This document shows, piece by piece, positions 51,074-59,930 of a stretch of 64,000 bases of DNA (within the stretch, counting starts at the first letter, position 1; each line of letters begins with the position of its first letter). The position numbers and the translations under genes were made by a program. Source of the stretch: Streptomyces scabichelini (lineage in GTDB: Bacteria; Actinomycetota; Actinomycetes; Streptomycetales; Streptomycetaceae); contig NZ_JAAKZY010000007.1 of assembly GCF_011045015.1 (NCBI RefSeq), positions 43,960-107,959 of the forward strand, given 5' to 3'. Under the pieces are notes generated by a model. It worked only from the letters and a program-made list of their open reading frames with translations. It did no database searches and was not told the DNA's origin.

Positions 51074-53113
51074 ATGGCAGCCCACCCCGAAGCCGATGCC
51101 CTTCTCTCCCGTTCTCACCGGCTCGGCGCCGATCCCCGTAACACCAATTACGCCGGTGGCAACGCCTCCGCGAAAGGTATCGACACCGACCCCGTGACCG
51201 GCGGTGATGTCGAGCTGATGTGGGTCAAGGGATCCGGTGGCGATCTCGGGACCCTCAAGGAGTCGGGGCTGGCCGTGCTGCGCCTGGACCGGCTGCGGGC
51301 GCTCACCGATGTCTACCCCGGTGTCGAGCGCGAGGACGAGATGGTCGCCGCGTTCGACTACTGCCTGCACGGCAAGGGCGGGGCGGCGCCGTCCATCGAC
51401 ACCGCGATGCACGGTCTGGTGGACGCGGCGCACGTGGACCACCTGCACCCCGACTCCGGTATCGCGCTCGCCTGTGCGGCCGACGGGGAGAAGCTGACCG
51501 CCGAGTGCTTCGGCGACACTGTGGTGTGGGTGCCGTGGCGCCGGCCCGGCTTCCAGCTCGGGCTTGACATCGCGGCCGTCAAGGAGGCCAACCCGCAGGC
51601 CATCGGGTGTGTCCTGGGCGGGCACGGGATCACCGCGTGGGGTGACACGTCCGAGGAGTGCGAGCGCAACTCGCTGCACATCATCCGGACCGCCGAGGCC
51701 TTCCTCGCCGAGCGGGGGAAGCCGGAGCCCTTCGGGCCGGTGATCGAGGGGTACGCGGCTCTCGGCGCCGTCGAGCGGCGGGAGCGGGCGGCGGCGCTGG
51801 CGCCGGTCATCCGTGGCATCGCCTCGCAGGACCGCCCGCAGGTCGGCCACTTCACCGACTCCGGGGTCGTCCTCGACTTCCTCGCGAGCGCCGAGCACCC
51901 GCGCCTCGCGGCCCTCGGCACCTCCTGCCCCGACCACTTCCTGCGGACGAAGGTCAGGCCGCTGGTCCTCGATCTGCCGCCGACCGCTTCCGTCGACGAG
52001 GCGATCGCCCGCCTCACGGAGCTGCACGCCGAGTACCGCGAGGAGTACGCCGCCTACTACCAGCGCCACGCTTTCCCCGACTCCCCCGCCATGCGCGGCG
52101 CCGACCCGGCGATCGTGCTCGTGCCCGGTGTCGGCATGTTCAGCTTCGGCAAGGACAAGCAGACCGCTCGGGTGGCCGGCGAGTTCTACGTCAACGCGAT
52201 CAATGTGATGCGCGGGGCCGAGGCGGTCTCGACGTACGCGCCGATCGAGGAGTCGGAGAAGTTCCGTATCGAGTACTGGGCCCTCGAGGAGGCCAAGCTC
52301 CAGCGGATGCCGAAGCCCAAGCCGCTCGCCACGCGGGTGGCGCTGGTGACGGGTGCGGGCAGCGGCATCGGGAAGGCCATCGCCCACCGGCTTGCCGCCG
52401 AGGGCGCGTGTGTCGTGGTCGCCGACCTGAACGCGGAGGGCGCCGCCCAGGTCGCCGAGGAACTCGGCGGTCCCGACAAGGCCGTCGCCGTCACCGTGGA
52501 CGTCACGTCCGAGGAGCAGATCGCCGAGGCCCTCAAGGCGGCGGCGCTCGCCTTCGGCGGGGTCGACCTCGTGGTCAACAACGCCGGTATCTCCATCTCC
52601 AAGCCCCTGCTGGAGACGACGGCGAAGGACTGGGACCTCCAGCACGACATCATGGCCCGCGGTTCGTTCCTCGTCTCGCGTGAGGCGGCCCGGGTGATGG
52701 TCCAGCAGGGTCTGGGCGGCGACATCGTCTACATCGCGTCGAAGAACGCCGTCTTCGCCGGCCCGAACAACATCGCGTACTCCGCGACCAAGGCCGACCA
52801 GGCGCATCAAGTCCGGCTGCTGGCCGCCGAGCTGGGCGAGCACGGCATCCGTGTCAACGGCGTCAACCCGGACGGTGTGGTGCGCGGTTCGGGGATCTTC
52901 GCGGGCGGCTGGGGCGCGCAGCGCGCCGCCACCTACGGGATCGAGGAGGAGAAGCTCGGCGAGTTCTACGCCCAGCGGACCATCCTCAAGCGCGAGGTGC
53001 TGCCGGAGCACGTCGCGAACGCCGTCTTCGCCCTGACCGGTGGGGACCTGACACACACCACCGGACTGCACGTCCCGGTCGACGCCGGCGTCGCCGCCGC
53101 CTTCCTGCGATGA
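51074..53113 (+). CDS. rhaD: Bifunctional rhamnulose-1-phosphate aldolase/lactaldehyde dehydrogenase
   Basis: A 679-residue fusion. Residues about 1-400 are a class II aldolase (zinc His in VDHLHPDSG, GGHGITAWGDT) cleaving rhamnulose-1-phosphate to dihydroxyacetone phosphate and L-lactaldehyde. Residues about 425-679 are an SDR (VTGAGSGIGKAIAHRL, NNAGISISKPL, YSATK) oxidising lactaldehyde to L-lactate with NAD, as in RhaEW of Bacillus. The ATG at 51074 lies after CCC-rich leader with AAGGA upstream. The rhamnulokinase ATG overlaps its stop by four bases. Confidence 0.94.
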   Translation: MAAHPEADALLSRSHRLGADPRNTNYAGGNASAKGIDTDPVTGGDVELMWVKGSGGDLGTLKESGLAVLRLDRLRALTDVYPGVEREDEMVAAFDYCLHGKGGAAPSIDTAMHGLVDAAHVDHLHPDSGIALACAADGEKLTAECFGDTVVWVPWRRPGFQLGLDIAAVKEANPQAIGCVLGGHGITAWGDTSEECERNSLHIIRTAEAFLAERGKPEPFGPVIEGYAALGAVERRERAAALAPVIRGIASQDRPQVGHFTDSGVVLDFLASAEHPRLAALGTSCPDHFLRTKVRPLVLDLPPTASVDEAIARLTELHAEYREEYAAYYQRHAFPDSPAMRGADPAIVLVPGVGMFSFGKDKQTARVAGEFYVNAINVMRGAEAVSTYAPIEESEKFRIEYWALEEAKLQRMPKPKPLATRVALVTGAGSGIGKAIAHRLAAEGACVVVADLNAEGAAQVAEELGGPDKAVAVTVDVTSEEQIAEALKAAALAFGGVDLVVNNAGISISKPLLETTAKDWDLQHDIMARGSFLVSREAARVMVQQGLGGDIVYIASKNAVFAGPNNIAYSATKADQAHQVRLLAAELGEHGIRVNGVNPDGVVRGSGIFAGGWGAQRAATYGIEEEKLGEFYAQRTILKREVLPEHVANAVFALTGGDLTHTTGLHVPVDAGVAAAFLR

Positions 53114-54585
53114 CCGCTCCGATGACGGCACCGATGACGGCACCGATCAAGTCGTACGCCGCGGTCGACCTCGGCGCGTCCAGCGGGCGCGTCATGGTCG
53201 GCCGCGTGGGACCGGAGTCGCTCGACCTCACCGAGGCGCACCGCTTCCCGAACCGGCCGGTGCGGACCCCCGAGGGGCTGCGCTGGGACATCCTCGCCCT
53301 GTACGCCGGGGTCCTCGACGGGCTGCGTGCGGCGGGGCAGGTCGACTCGGTCGGCATCGACAGCTGGGCCGTGGACTACGGGCTGCTGGACGCGGACGGC
53401 GCGCTGCTCGGCAACCCGGTGCACTATCGGGACGCGCGAACCGAGGGCGTCGCGGAGAAGGTGTGGGCGACGGTTCCGGCGGCCGAGCTGTATGCGGCGA
53501 CCGGGCTTCAGTACGCGCCCTTCAACACGCTGTATCAGTTGGCGGCGGCTCGCTCTTCGGCCCAACTGGCGCACGCTCAGCGCCTGTTGCTGATCCCTGA
53601 CCTGCTGACGTACTGGCTCACGGGTGAGGCGGGCACGGAGCTCACCAACGCCTCGACGACCCAGCTGATCGACCCGCGCACCCGCGACTGGGCGCACGAT
53701 GTCGCATCCCGCCTCGGTATCGATCTGAGGCTGTTCGCACCGCTGCGGCGGCCCGGGGATCCCGCGGGCCTGCTGCGCCCGGAGGTCCTGGAGGAGACCG
53801 GGCTGACCGGTCCGGTCCCGGTGACCACGGTCGGGTCGCACGACACGGCGTCCGCGGTCGCGGCCGTCCCGGCCACCGGCGGCGAGCGTTTCGCGTACAT
53901 CTGCACCGGCACCTGGTCGCTCGCGGGCCTGGAGCTGGACGCGCCCGTCCTGACCGAGGCGAGCCGGGCGGCGAACTTCACCAATGAACTGGGGCTTGAC
54001 GGCACGGTCCGTTATCTCCGGAACATCATGGGGCTGTGGCTGCTGCAGGAGTGCGTACGGGCCTGGGGGGACCCGGATCTGCCGACGCTGCTGAGCGAGG
54101 CGGCCGAGGTGCCCCCGCTGCGGTCCGTCGTGGACGCCGGGGACGCGGCGTTCCTGGCCCCCGGCCGGATGCCGTCCCGCATCGCCGACGCGTGCCGGGA
54201 CTCGGGCCAGCCGGTGCCAGGGTCCCCCGCCGAGGTCACCCGCTGCATCCTCGACTCGCTCGCCCTCGCCCACCGCCGGGCGATCGCCGAGGCCCAGGCA
54301 CTCGCCGACCATCCGGTCGACGTCGTCCACATCGTCGGCGGCGGCACCCGCAACGCCCTGCTGTGCCAGCTCACGGCCGACGCCTGCGGACTCCCGGTCG
54401 TGGCGGGCCCGGCGGAGGCCGCCGCCCTCGGCAACGTCCTCGTCCAGGCCCGCGCCGACGGCCTGGTCGGCGACCGCACGGCGATGCGCGCACTGCTGTC
54501 CCGTACGCAGCCGTTGACGCGGTACGAGCCGCGGGGGTCCACTGCGGTGTGGCGGTCGGCCGAAGACCGACTCGCCCAGCGGTGA
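53110..54585 (+). CDS. rhaB: Rhamnulokinase
   Basis: A 491-residue FGGY sugar kinase that phosphorylates L-rhamnulose. KSYAAVDLGASSGRVMVG is the phosphate-1 loop, DSWAVDYGLLD the sugar site, and GGGTRNALLCQLTADACGLP the adenosine region near the end. Three 12-base repeats at 53110-53145 give MTAPMTAPMTAP, so ATGs at 53110, 53122 and 53134 are all in frame; the first overlaps the aldolase stop (ATGA) and is taken. It ends the rhamnose catabolic arm. Confidence 0.94.
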   Translation: MTAPMTAPMTAPIKSYAAVDLGASSGRVMVGRVGPESLDLTEAHRFPNRPVRTPEGLRWDILALYAGVLDGLRAAGQVDSVGIDSWAVDYGLLDADGALLGNPVHYRDARTEGVAEKVWATVPAAELYAATGLQYAPFNTLYQLAAARSSAQLAHAQRLLLIPDLLTYWLTGEAGTELTNASTTQLIDPRTRDWAHDVASRLGIDLRLFAPLRRPGDPAGLLRPEVLEETGLTGPVPVTTVGSHDTASAVAAVPATGGERFAYICTGTWSLAGLELDAPVLTEASRAANFTNELGLDGTVRYLRNIMGLWLLQECVRAWGDPDLPTLLSEAAEVPPLRSVVDAGDAAFLAPGRMPSRIADACRDSGQPVPGSPAEVTRCILDSLALAHRRAIAEAQALADHPVDVVHIVGGGTRNALLCQLTADACGLPVVAGPAEAAALGNVLVQARADGLVGDRTAMRALLSRTQPLTRYEPRGSTAVWRSAEDRLAQR

Positions 54586-54602
54586 AACAGGGGTTGCCAT
54601 CC

Positions 54603-54657
54603 CGCGCCCCTCAGGGGCGCGGGGAACTGCGCGAGCAACCACAGGCGGCCCGCAGCC
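54603..54657 (+). repeat. Dispersed intergenic repeat, copy 5
   Basis: CGCGCCCCTCAGGGGCGCG hairpin, then GGGAACTGCGCGAGCAACC and ACAGGCGGCCCGCAGC. It separates rhaB from lutA and could act as a terminator or processing site at this boundary. Confidence 0.8.
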
Positions 54658-54781
54658 CTGGACGGCGAGTCCAACAACGGCGGGTCAGAATCGGCGCCCC
54701 GAGCGAACGGCACCCTCATTCCCGCAGAGCTAAGCGCAGCGTAATGTGCACACATCCGATGATCGACCTCGAGGAGCCGCG

Positions 54782-55537
54782 ATGCGTGTCGCCCTGTTCC
54801 TGACCTGTGTCAACGACACGCTGTATCCGGAAACCGGCCGTGCCGTGGTGAAACTGCTGACCAGGCTGGGCGTCGACGTCGACTTCCCGATGGGCCAGAC
54901 CTGTTGCGGGCAGGCGCACTACAACACCGGCTATCGCCATGAGGCCGAGCCGCTGGCCGAGCATTTCTCCGATGTCTTCGGAGGGTACGAGGCAATCGTG
55001 ACACCGTCCGGATCGTGTGGCGCGATGGTGCGGGAGCTGTATCCGCGGATGGGCGAGCGGGCCCGCGCGGAGGGCCGCGGGGACACCCTCGCGCGCACGC
55101 TCGCTCCGGTCGTGCCCAAGACGTACGAGCTCACGGAGTTCCTGGTGGACGTTGTGGGCGTGACGGACGTCGGCGCGTACTACCCGCACACCGTCACGTA
55201 TCACCCGACCTGCCACGGCCTGCGCAGTCTGGGCCTCGGCGACCGTCCGCGCCGACTCCTCCAGGCGGTCAGGGGACTCGAGCTCCGGGAGCTGCCCGGG
55301 GCCGACGAGTGCTGCGGCTTCGGCGGCACGTTCGCCGTGAAGAACTCCGATGTCTCGGCGGCGATGGGCGCCGACAAGGTCCGTAACGCCGAGTCGACGG
55401 GCGCGGAGGCGCTGTGTGCCGCGGACAACTCCTGTCTGATGCACATCGGCGGCACGATGGCCCGCCTCAGAACGGAGATGCGGCCGGTGCACATCGCGGA
55501 GATCCTGGCGAGCACGGAAGAGGAGCCCCTGACATGA
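54782..55537 (+). CDS. lutA: Lactate utilization protein A (Fe-S subunit)
   Basis: A 251-residue protein with two CCG domains typical of LutA/LldE: MGQTCCGQAHYNTG and ADECCGFGGTFAVKNSDVS, plus HPTCHGLRSLG. It is part of the LutABC complex that oxidises L-lactate to pyruvate at the membrane. The ATG at 54782 is preceded by GAGGAG. The gene follows the rhamnose arm, whose dehydrogenase makes lactate, so co-regulation is plausible, although a repeat with a hairpin lies between. Confidence 0.93.
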   Translation: MRVALFLTCVNDTLYPETGRAVVKLLTRLGVDVDFPMGQTCCGQAHYNTGYRHEAEPLAEHFSDVFGGYEAIVTPSGSCGAMVRELYPRMGERARAEGRGDTLARTLAPVVPKTYELTEFLVDVVGVTDVGAYYPHTVTYHPTCHGLRSLGLGDRPRRLLQAVRGLELRELPGADECCGFGGTFAVKNSDVSAAMGADKVRNAESTGAEALCAADNSCLMHIGGTMARLRTEMRPVHIAEILASTEEEPLT

Positions 55538-55577
55538 CTCTTGGCATGAACGGGCGCACCGTAGAGGAGTCGAGCGC

Positions 55578-57065
55578 ATGAGCGGCACCTTCGTCGGCAT
55601 GCCGGCCTTCCCGAAGGCCGCGCACGAAGCCGTCTACGACCAGACCCTGCGCGGCAATCTGCGGCACGCCACGCACACGATCCGCGCCAAGCGCGCCAAG
55701 GCGGTCGCGGAGGTGTCCGACTGGGCGGCGCTGCGCGAGGCGGGCAAGCAGATCAAGGACCACACGCTGCGTCATCTCGACCGGTACCTGGTGCAGTTGG
55801 AGGAGTCGGTCACGGCGGCCGGCGGCATCGTCCACTGGGCCGCCGACGCGGACGAGGCCAACCGGATCGTCGCCGATCTGGTGAAGATGACCGGCGAGAC
55901 CGAGGTCGTGAAGGTCAAGTCCATGGCCACGCAGGAGATCGGGCTCAACGAAGCGCTGGAGGCCGAGGGCATCCACGCGTACGAGACCGACCTCGCCGAG
56001 CTCATCGTGCAGTTGGGCAAGGACCGGCCCTCGCACATCCTCGTCCCCGCGATCCACCGCAACCGCGGCGAGATCCGCGACATCTTCGCCCGCGAGATGA
56101 GCGAATGGGGCCGCCCGGCCCCGGAGGGGCTCACGGACACGCCCGCCGAACTGGCCGAGGCCGCCCGTCTGCATCTCCGCGAGAAGTTCCTGCGCGCCAA
56201 GGTCGGCATCTCCGGTGCCAATTTCATGGTCGCCGAGACCGGCACGATGGTGGTCGTCGAGTCCGAGGGCAACGGCCGTATGTGCCTGACCCTGCCCGAG
56301 ACGCTGATCTCGGTCGTCGGCATCGAGAAGATCGTGCCCACCTGGCGGGACCTGGAGGTCTTCCTCCAGACGCTCCCGCGTTCCTCGACGGCCGAGCGCA
56401 TGAACCCGTACACCTCGATGTGGACGGGCACGACGGACTCCGGGACGGCGGACGGCCCACAGACCTTCCATCTGGTCCTCATCGACAACGGCCGCACCGA
56501 CACGCTCGCCGACGAGGTCGGCCGTCAGGCCCTGCGCTGCATCCGCTGCTCGGCGTGTCTCAATGTCTGCCCGGTGTACGAGCGGGCGGGCGGCCATGCG
56601 TACGGCTCGGTCTACCCGGGCCCGATCGGCGCCATCCTCAGTCCTCAACTCCGGGGCACCGCAAGCGAGATCGACGCCTCGCTGCCGTACGCCTCCTCGT
56701 TGTGCGGCGCCTGCTACGAGGTGTGCCCGGTGGCGATCGACATCCCCGAGGTGCTGGTGCATCTGCGGGAGCGGGTCGTGGAGGGGGGGCCGGTGACCCG
56801 GGAGGGCAACAAGGTCGTACTCAAGCCCGCGAAGGGACACGCCGCCGAGCGGGCCGCGATGCGTGCGGCACGCTGGGCGTTCAGCCACCCGGGCGCCCTG
56901 CGCACCGGCCAGCGGCTCGCATCGCGCAGCCGCCGGTTCCATCCCCGTACGCTGCCCGGCCCCGGCAAGGCGTGGAGCGCGACCCGCGATCTGCCACCGG
57001 TGCCCGCGGAGCCGTTCCGCGACTGGTGGCAGCGCACGCACGGCGGGAAGGAGACGGGCAAGTGA
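55578..57065 (+). CDS. lutB: Lactate utilization protein B (Fe-S)
   Basis: A 495-residue LutB/LldF protein. An N-terminal DUF162-type domain contains GETEVVKVKSMATQEIGLNE, and ISGANFMVAETGTMVVVESE is the family signature. Two [4Fe-4S] ferredoxin motifs follow: CIRCSACLNVCPVY and CGACYEVCPVAIDIPE. It transfers electrons in lactate oxidation. It lies 40 bases after lutA, and its stop overlaps the lutC GTG. Confidence 0.94.
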   Translation: MSGTFVGMPAFPKAAHEAVYDQTLRGNLRHATHTIRAKRAKAVAEVSDWAALREAGKQIKDHTLRHLDRYLVQLEESVTAAGGIVHWAADADEANRIVADLVKMTGETEVVKVKSMATQEIGLNEALEAEGIHAYETDLAELIVQLGKDRPSHILVPAIHRNRGEIRDIFAREMSEWGRPAPEGLTDTPAELAEAARLHLREKFLRAKVGISGANFMVAETGTMVVVESEGNGRMCLTLPETLISVVGIEKIVPTWRDLEVFLQTLPRSSTAERMNPYTSMWTGTTDSGTADGPQTFHLVLIDNGRTDTLADEVGRQALRCIRCSACLNVCPVYERAGGHAYGSVYPGPIGAILSPQLRGTASEIDASLPYASSLCGACYEVCPVAIDIPEVLVHLRERVVEGGPVTREGNKVVLKPAKGHAAERAAMRAARWAFSHPGALRTGQRLASRSRRFHPRTLPGPGKAWSATRDLPPVPAEPFRDWWQRTHGGKETGK

Positions 57066-57748
57066 GCACCAGGGATGTGATCCTCGGCCGGGTGCGGCGC
57101 GCGCTCGCGGACGTGCCACGCGGCGAAACGCCGTACGACCAGGCCGTTGACCGGAGTTATCTGCACGAGCACGGAGACCGGAGTGTCGAGCAGACGGTGG
57201 ATCTGCTCGCCGAGAACCTGGCCGACTACCGGGCGATCGTGCACCGCTGCGCGGGCGACGGGCTGGCGGCCCTGATCGCCGGGCTGCTCGCCGAGCGGGG
57301 CTCGAAGTCGGTGGTCGTGCCGCCCGGCCTGGAGCAGGAGTGGCTGGCGGCGACCGACGTCACACGTGTGCCCGACCGTTCCGACAGCACACCGCACGAT
57401 CTCGACCAGGTCGACAGCGTGATCACCGCGTGTGCGGTGGCGATCGCCGAGACCGGCACCATCGTGCTGGACGGCGGCCCGGACCAGGGCCGCCGCCGCA
57501 TCACACTCGTCCCGGATCACCACATCTGTGTCGTACGGGTCCCGGACCAGGTCGTCTCCTCCGTCCCCCAGGCCCTCGTACGCCTCGACCCGACACGCCC
57601 GCTGACCTGGATCTCCGGCCCGTCCGCAACGAGCGACATCGAGCTGGACCGGGTCGAGGGGGTGCACGGTCCGCGCACCCTGGAGGTGGTGCTGGTGAGC
57701 GGCGAGCCCGGCAGAGAGTCCGATGACAGTCCGTCCGGGGGGCGTTGA
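57062..57748 (+). CDS. lutC: Lactate utilization protein C
   Basis: A 228-residue LutC/YkgG-type protein (DUF162). VITACAVAIAETGTIVLDGG and RRRITLVPDHHICVV are the conserved pieces. It completes the LutABC lactate dehydrogenase system. The GTG at 57062 overlaps the lutB stop by four bases, which fixes the start. A large hairpin lies 36 bases after the stop. Confidence 0.92.
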   Translation: MSTRDVILGRVRRALADVPRGETPYDQAVDRSYLHEHGDRSVEQTVDLLAENLADYRAIVHRCAGDGLAALIAGLLAERGSKSVVVPPGLEQEWLAATDVTRVPDRSDSTPHDLDQVDSVITACAVAIAETGTIVLDGGPDQGRRRITLVPDHHICVVRVPDQVVSSVPQALVRLDPTRPLTWISGPSATSDIELDRVEGVHGPRTLEVVLVSGEPGRESDDSPSGGR

Positions 57749-57783
57749 ACGGATCTCGCGCGGGCCTCGTACTTCACGGGAAC

Positions 57784-57839
57784 AACGGGGCGGCCGACGG
57801 CTGTGGCTCATGGCCACGGAACAGTCGGCCGACCCCGTT
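57784..57839. terminator. Strong hairpin after lutC
   Basis: AACGGGGCGGCCGAC at 57784-57798 pairs with GTCGGCCGACCCCGTT at 57824-57839 (one bulged base), and an inner GTGGC/GCCAC adds a second stem. It is followed by TGACGTG. It would end the rhamnose-lactate transcription unit. Confidence 0.65.
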
Positions 57840-57865
57840 TGACGTGTCAAGGAGGAACCCGACGG

Positions 57866-58798
57866 ATGACCGCACACCGCCGCACCGCCGCCCTCGTCGG
57901 ACTGGCTCCGCTGCTGCTCGCGGTGTGGGCCGCCGGGCCCGCTGTCGCACACGGGGCGCCGACGGACCCGGTCAGCCGGGTGGTGGCCTGCTCGCCCGAT
58001 GGCGGGCAGCAGGCGAAATCCGCGGCCTGCGAGGCGGCCGTCGCCTCGGGAGTCGCCGCCTTCGACAATCTGCGCCTCGCCGGAGTCGGCGGCCGGGACC
58101 GGCAGGTCGTGCCCGACGGCGAGTTGTGCAGCGGGGGCCTCGACGCCTACCGCGGCCTCGACCTGGCTCGCGCCGACTGGCCCTCGACACGGCTGTCCGC
58201 CGGGGCGGACATGACGCTGACGTACCGGTCGACGATTCCGCACACGGGCACCTTCAAGCTGTTCCTGACGAAGAACGGCTACGACGCGACGAAGCCGCTG
58301 AAGTGGTCCGACCTGCCCTCCGAGCCCTTCGCGAGCGTCACGGACCCGTCGTTGGTGAACGGCTCCTACCGCATCGAGGCGAAGTTGCCGTCCGACCGGA
58401 CCGGCCGCCATCTGCTCTACACGATCTGGCAGAACACGAGTACGTCGGACACGTACTACTCCTGCTCCGACGTCGTCTTCCCGGGTGGGAAGGACGAAGC
58501 CGCGTCCGAGGAAAAGTCCGGTGCCGAGGACAAGGCGAGTGCCGGCGCCGCGACGGACAAGCCCACGCAGCCCCCGGCGGATGACGCCGGCGTCCCCGGG
58601 ACGTCGTCGACGGACATCACCAGCGCACCCGCGAAGTCCCCGGCCGACGACGTCACCAGCGCACCCGGTGACGCGGTGTCCTCCGACAGCTCCGCCGACG
58701 ACGACCGTACGAACACGGCCCTGCCCCTCGTCGCGGGCGGCGCGGCGGGGCTTCTCATCACGGCGGGCGCGGCCTTCACCCTGCGGCGACGCCGCTGA
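57866..58798 (+). CDS. Membrane-anchored AA10 lytic polysaccharide monooxygenase
   Basis: A 310-residue exported copper enzyme. The signal peptide ends AVA, leaving H29 (HGAPTDPVSR) as residue 1 of the mature protein. With H126 in STIPHTGTF it makes the histidine brace that binds copper. DTYYSCSDVVF near 190-200 holds the axial Phe and last Cys. A Ser/Ala/Pro/Asp-rich linker of about 85 residues and a C-terminal helix with RRRR (ALPLVAGGAAGLLITAGAAF) anchor it to the membrane. It would oxidatively cleave chitin or a glucan, or act in morphogenesis as proposed for anchored Streptomyces AA10 enzymes. AGGAGG precedes the ATG at 57866. Confidence 0.9.
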   Translation: MTAHRRTAALVGLAPLLLAVWAAGPAVAHGAPTDPVSRVVACSPDGGQQAKSAACEAAVASGVAAFDNLRLAGVGGRDRQVVPDGELCSGGLDAYRGLDLARADWPSTRLSAGADMTLTYRSTIPHTGTFKLFLTKNGYDATKPLKWSDLPSEPFASVTDPSLVNGSYRIEAKLPSDRTGRHLLYTIWQNTSTSDTYYSCSDVVFPGGKDEAASEEKSGAEDKASAGAATDKPTQPPADDAGVPGTSSTDITSAPAKSPADDVTSAPGDAVSSDSSADDDRTNTALPLVAGGAAGLLITAGAAFTLRRRR

Positions 58799-58931
58799 AC
58801 ACGGGACCGCCGCTGAGCACGGAACCACTTCGGCGGACCGAACGTTTTCGGGAAGATCACGCAACCGACGACGTACGCCGCCCGACGGCTCTATCTTGGG
58901 CGGTAACTTCAGGCCAACTCGGAGCTGCCCC

Positions 58932-59759
58932 ATGCCTCATGACATGCCGTTGATCAACAGCAGCGTGCCGCACTCCGCGCGCATCTGGAACTACTGGCTG
59001 GGGGGCAAGGACTGCTACGAGATCGACCGCGAGGTCGGGGACCAGATCCGCGAGGTGAACCCGGAGATCGTCCACATCGCCCGCGCCCAGCGGGCGTTCC
59101 TCAAGCGTGCCGTCACGTATCTGGCCGGTGAGGTCGGTATCCGCCAGTTCCTCGACGTCGGTACGGGACTGCCCACGTTCGACAACACCCACGAGGTCGC
59201 CCAGCGGATCAACCCCGGGGCGAGGATCGTGTACGTCGACCACGACCCGATCGTGCTGGCCCACGCCACGGCGTTGCTGACCAGCACCCCCCAAGGCGCC
59301 ACCGACTACATCGACGCCGACCTGCGGAACCCGGACGCCATCCTGGAAGGTGCCGCCCGGACGCTGGACTTCGACCAGCCGGTCGCACTGATGCTGCTGG
59401 GCATCGCCGCCCACGTGCCCGACGACAGCGCCTTCGGGATCGTCGAGCGCCTGCTGGACGCCCTGCCGTCCGGCAGTCACCTCGTGTTCTGCGACAGCAC
59501 CGAGGTGTTCCATCCGGAGGAGATGCGCGCCATGGTCGAGCAGTGGAACCAGGCGAGCGACAATCCCCGCACCAACCGCAGCCCCGACCAACTCGTCCGC
59601 TTCTTCGCCGGCCTCGAACTCCTCGATCCCGGCCTGGTGTCCGTCGCCCAGTGGCGCCCCGGGGCGTCCGTGCCCGCCGCCGCTCCGGAGGACGAGCCCC
59701 AGGCGGCGGACGAGCCCCAGGAAGTGGACAGCTTCGGCGGGGTGGCTCGCAAGCCGTAG
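58932..59759 (+). CDS. SAM-dependent methyltransferase, DUF574/SAV2177-type
   Basis: A 275-residue protein of the large Streptomyces DUF574 family. PHSARIWNYWLGGKDCYEID is the start of the family, FLDVGTGLPTFDNTHEVAQR is the SAM-binding motif, and VYVDHDPIVLAHATALL the acidic loop. Its substrate is unknown; few members have been assigned. GGAG lies eight bases before the ATG at 58932. The last 35 residues form an acidic Pro/Glu tail with a PQAADEPQ repeat. Confidence 0.9.
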   Translation: MPHDMPLINSSVPHSARIWNYWLGGKDCYEIDREVGDQIREVNPEIVHIARAQRAFLKRAVTYLAGEVGIRQFLDVGTGLPTFDNTHEVAQRINPGARIVYVDHDPIVLAHATALLTSTPQGATDYIDADLRNPDAILEGAARTLDFDQPVALMLLGIAAHVPDDSAFGIVERLLDALPSGSHLVFCDSTEVFHPEEMRAMVEQWNQASDNPRTNRSPDQLVRFFAGLELLDPGLVSVAQWRPGASVPAAAPEDEPQAADEPQEVDSFGGVARKP

Positions 59760-59930
59760 CGGTGGCCTGTGTTCGACAGGCCTCTTAAAGTGACCGGGGC
59801 GGAATCATGCGCTCCCTTTGCCTGCGCTTGGTCTCCTGTACGCCTCCGCTTGCTTGCATGGAGGAATGGGCCACATCACGTTCCTCGAAGGGACGCCCGC
59901 CCGTTCCACCGAGGCCGGAGAAAAGGACGT

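Noticed and set aside
50993..53143. A 716-codon minus-strand frame opposite the rhamnulose aldolase
   Set aside because: It mirrors the aldolase/dehydrogenase gene and has Asp/Val/Gly/Arg-rich composition without motifs.
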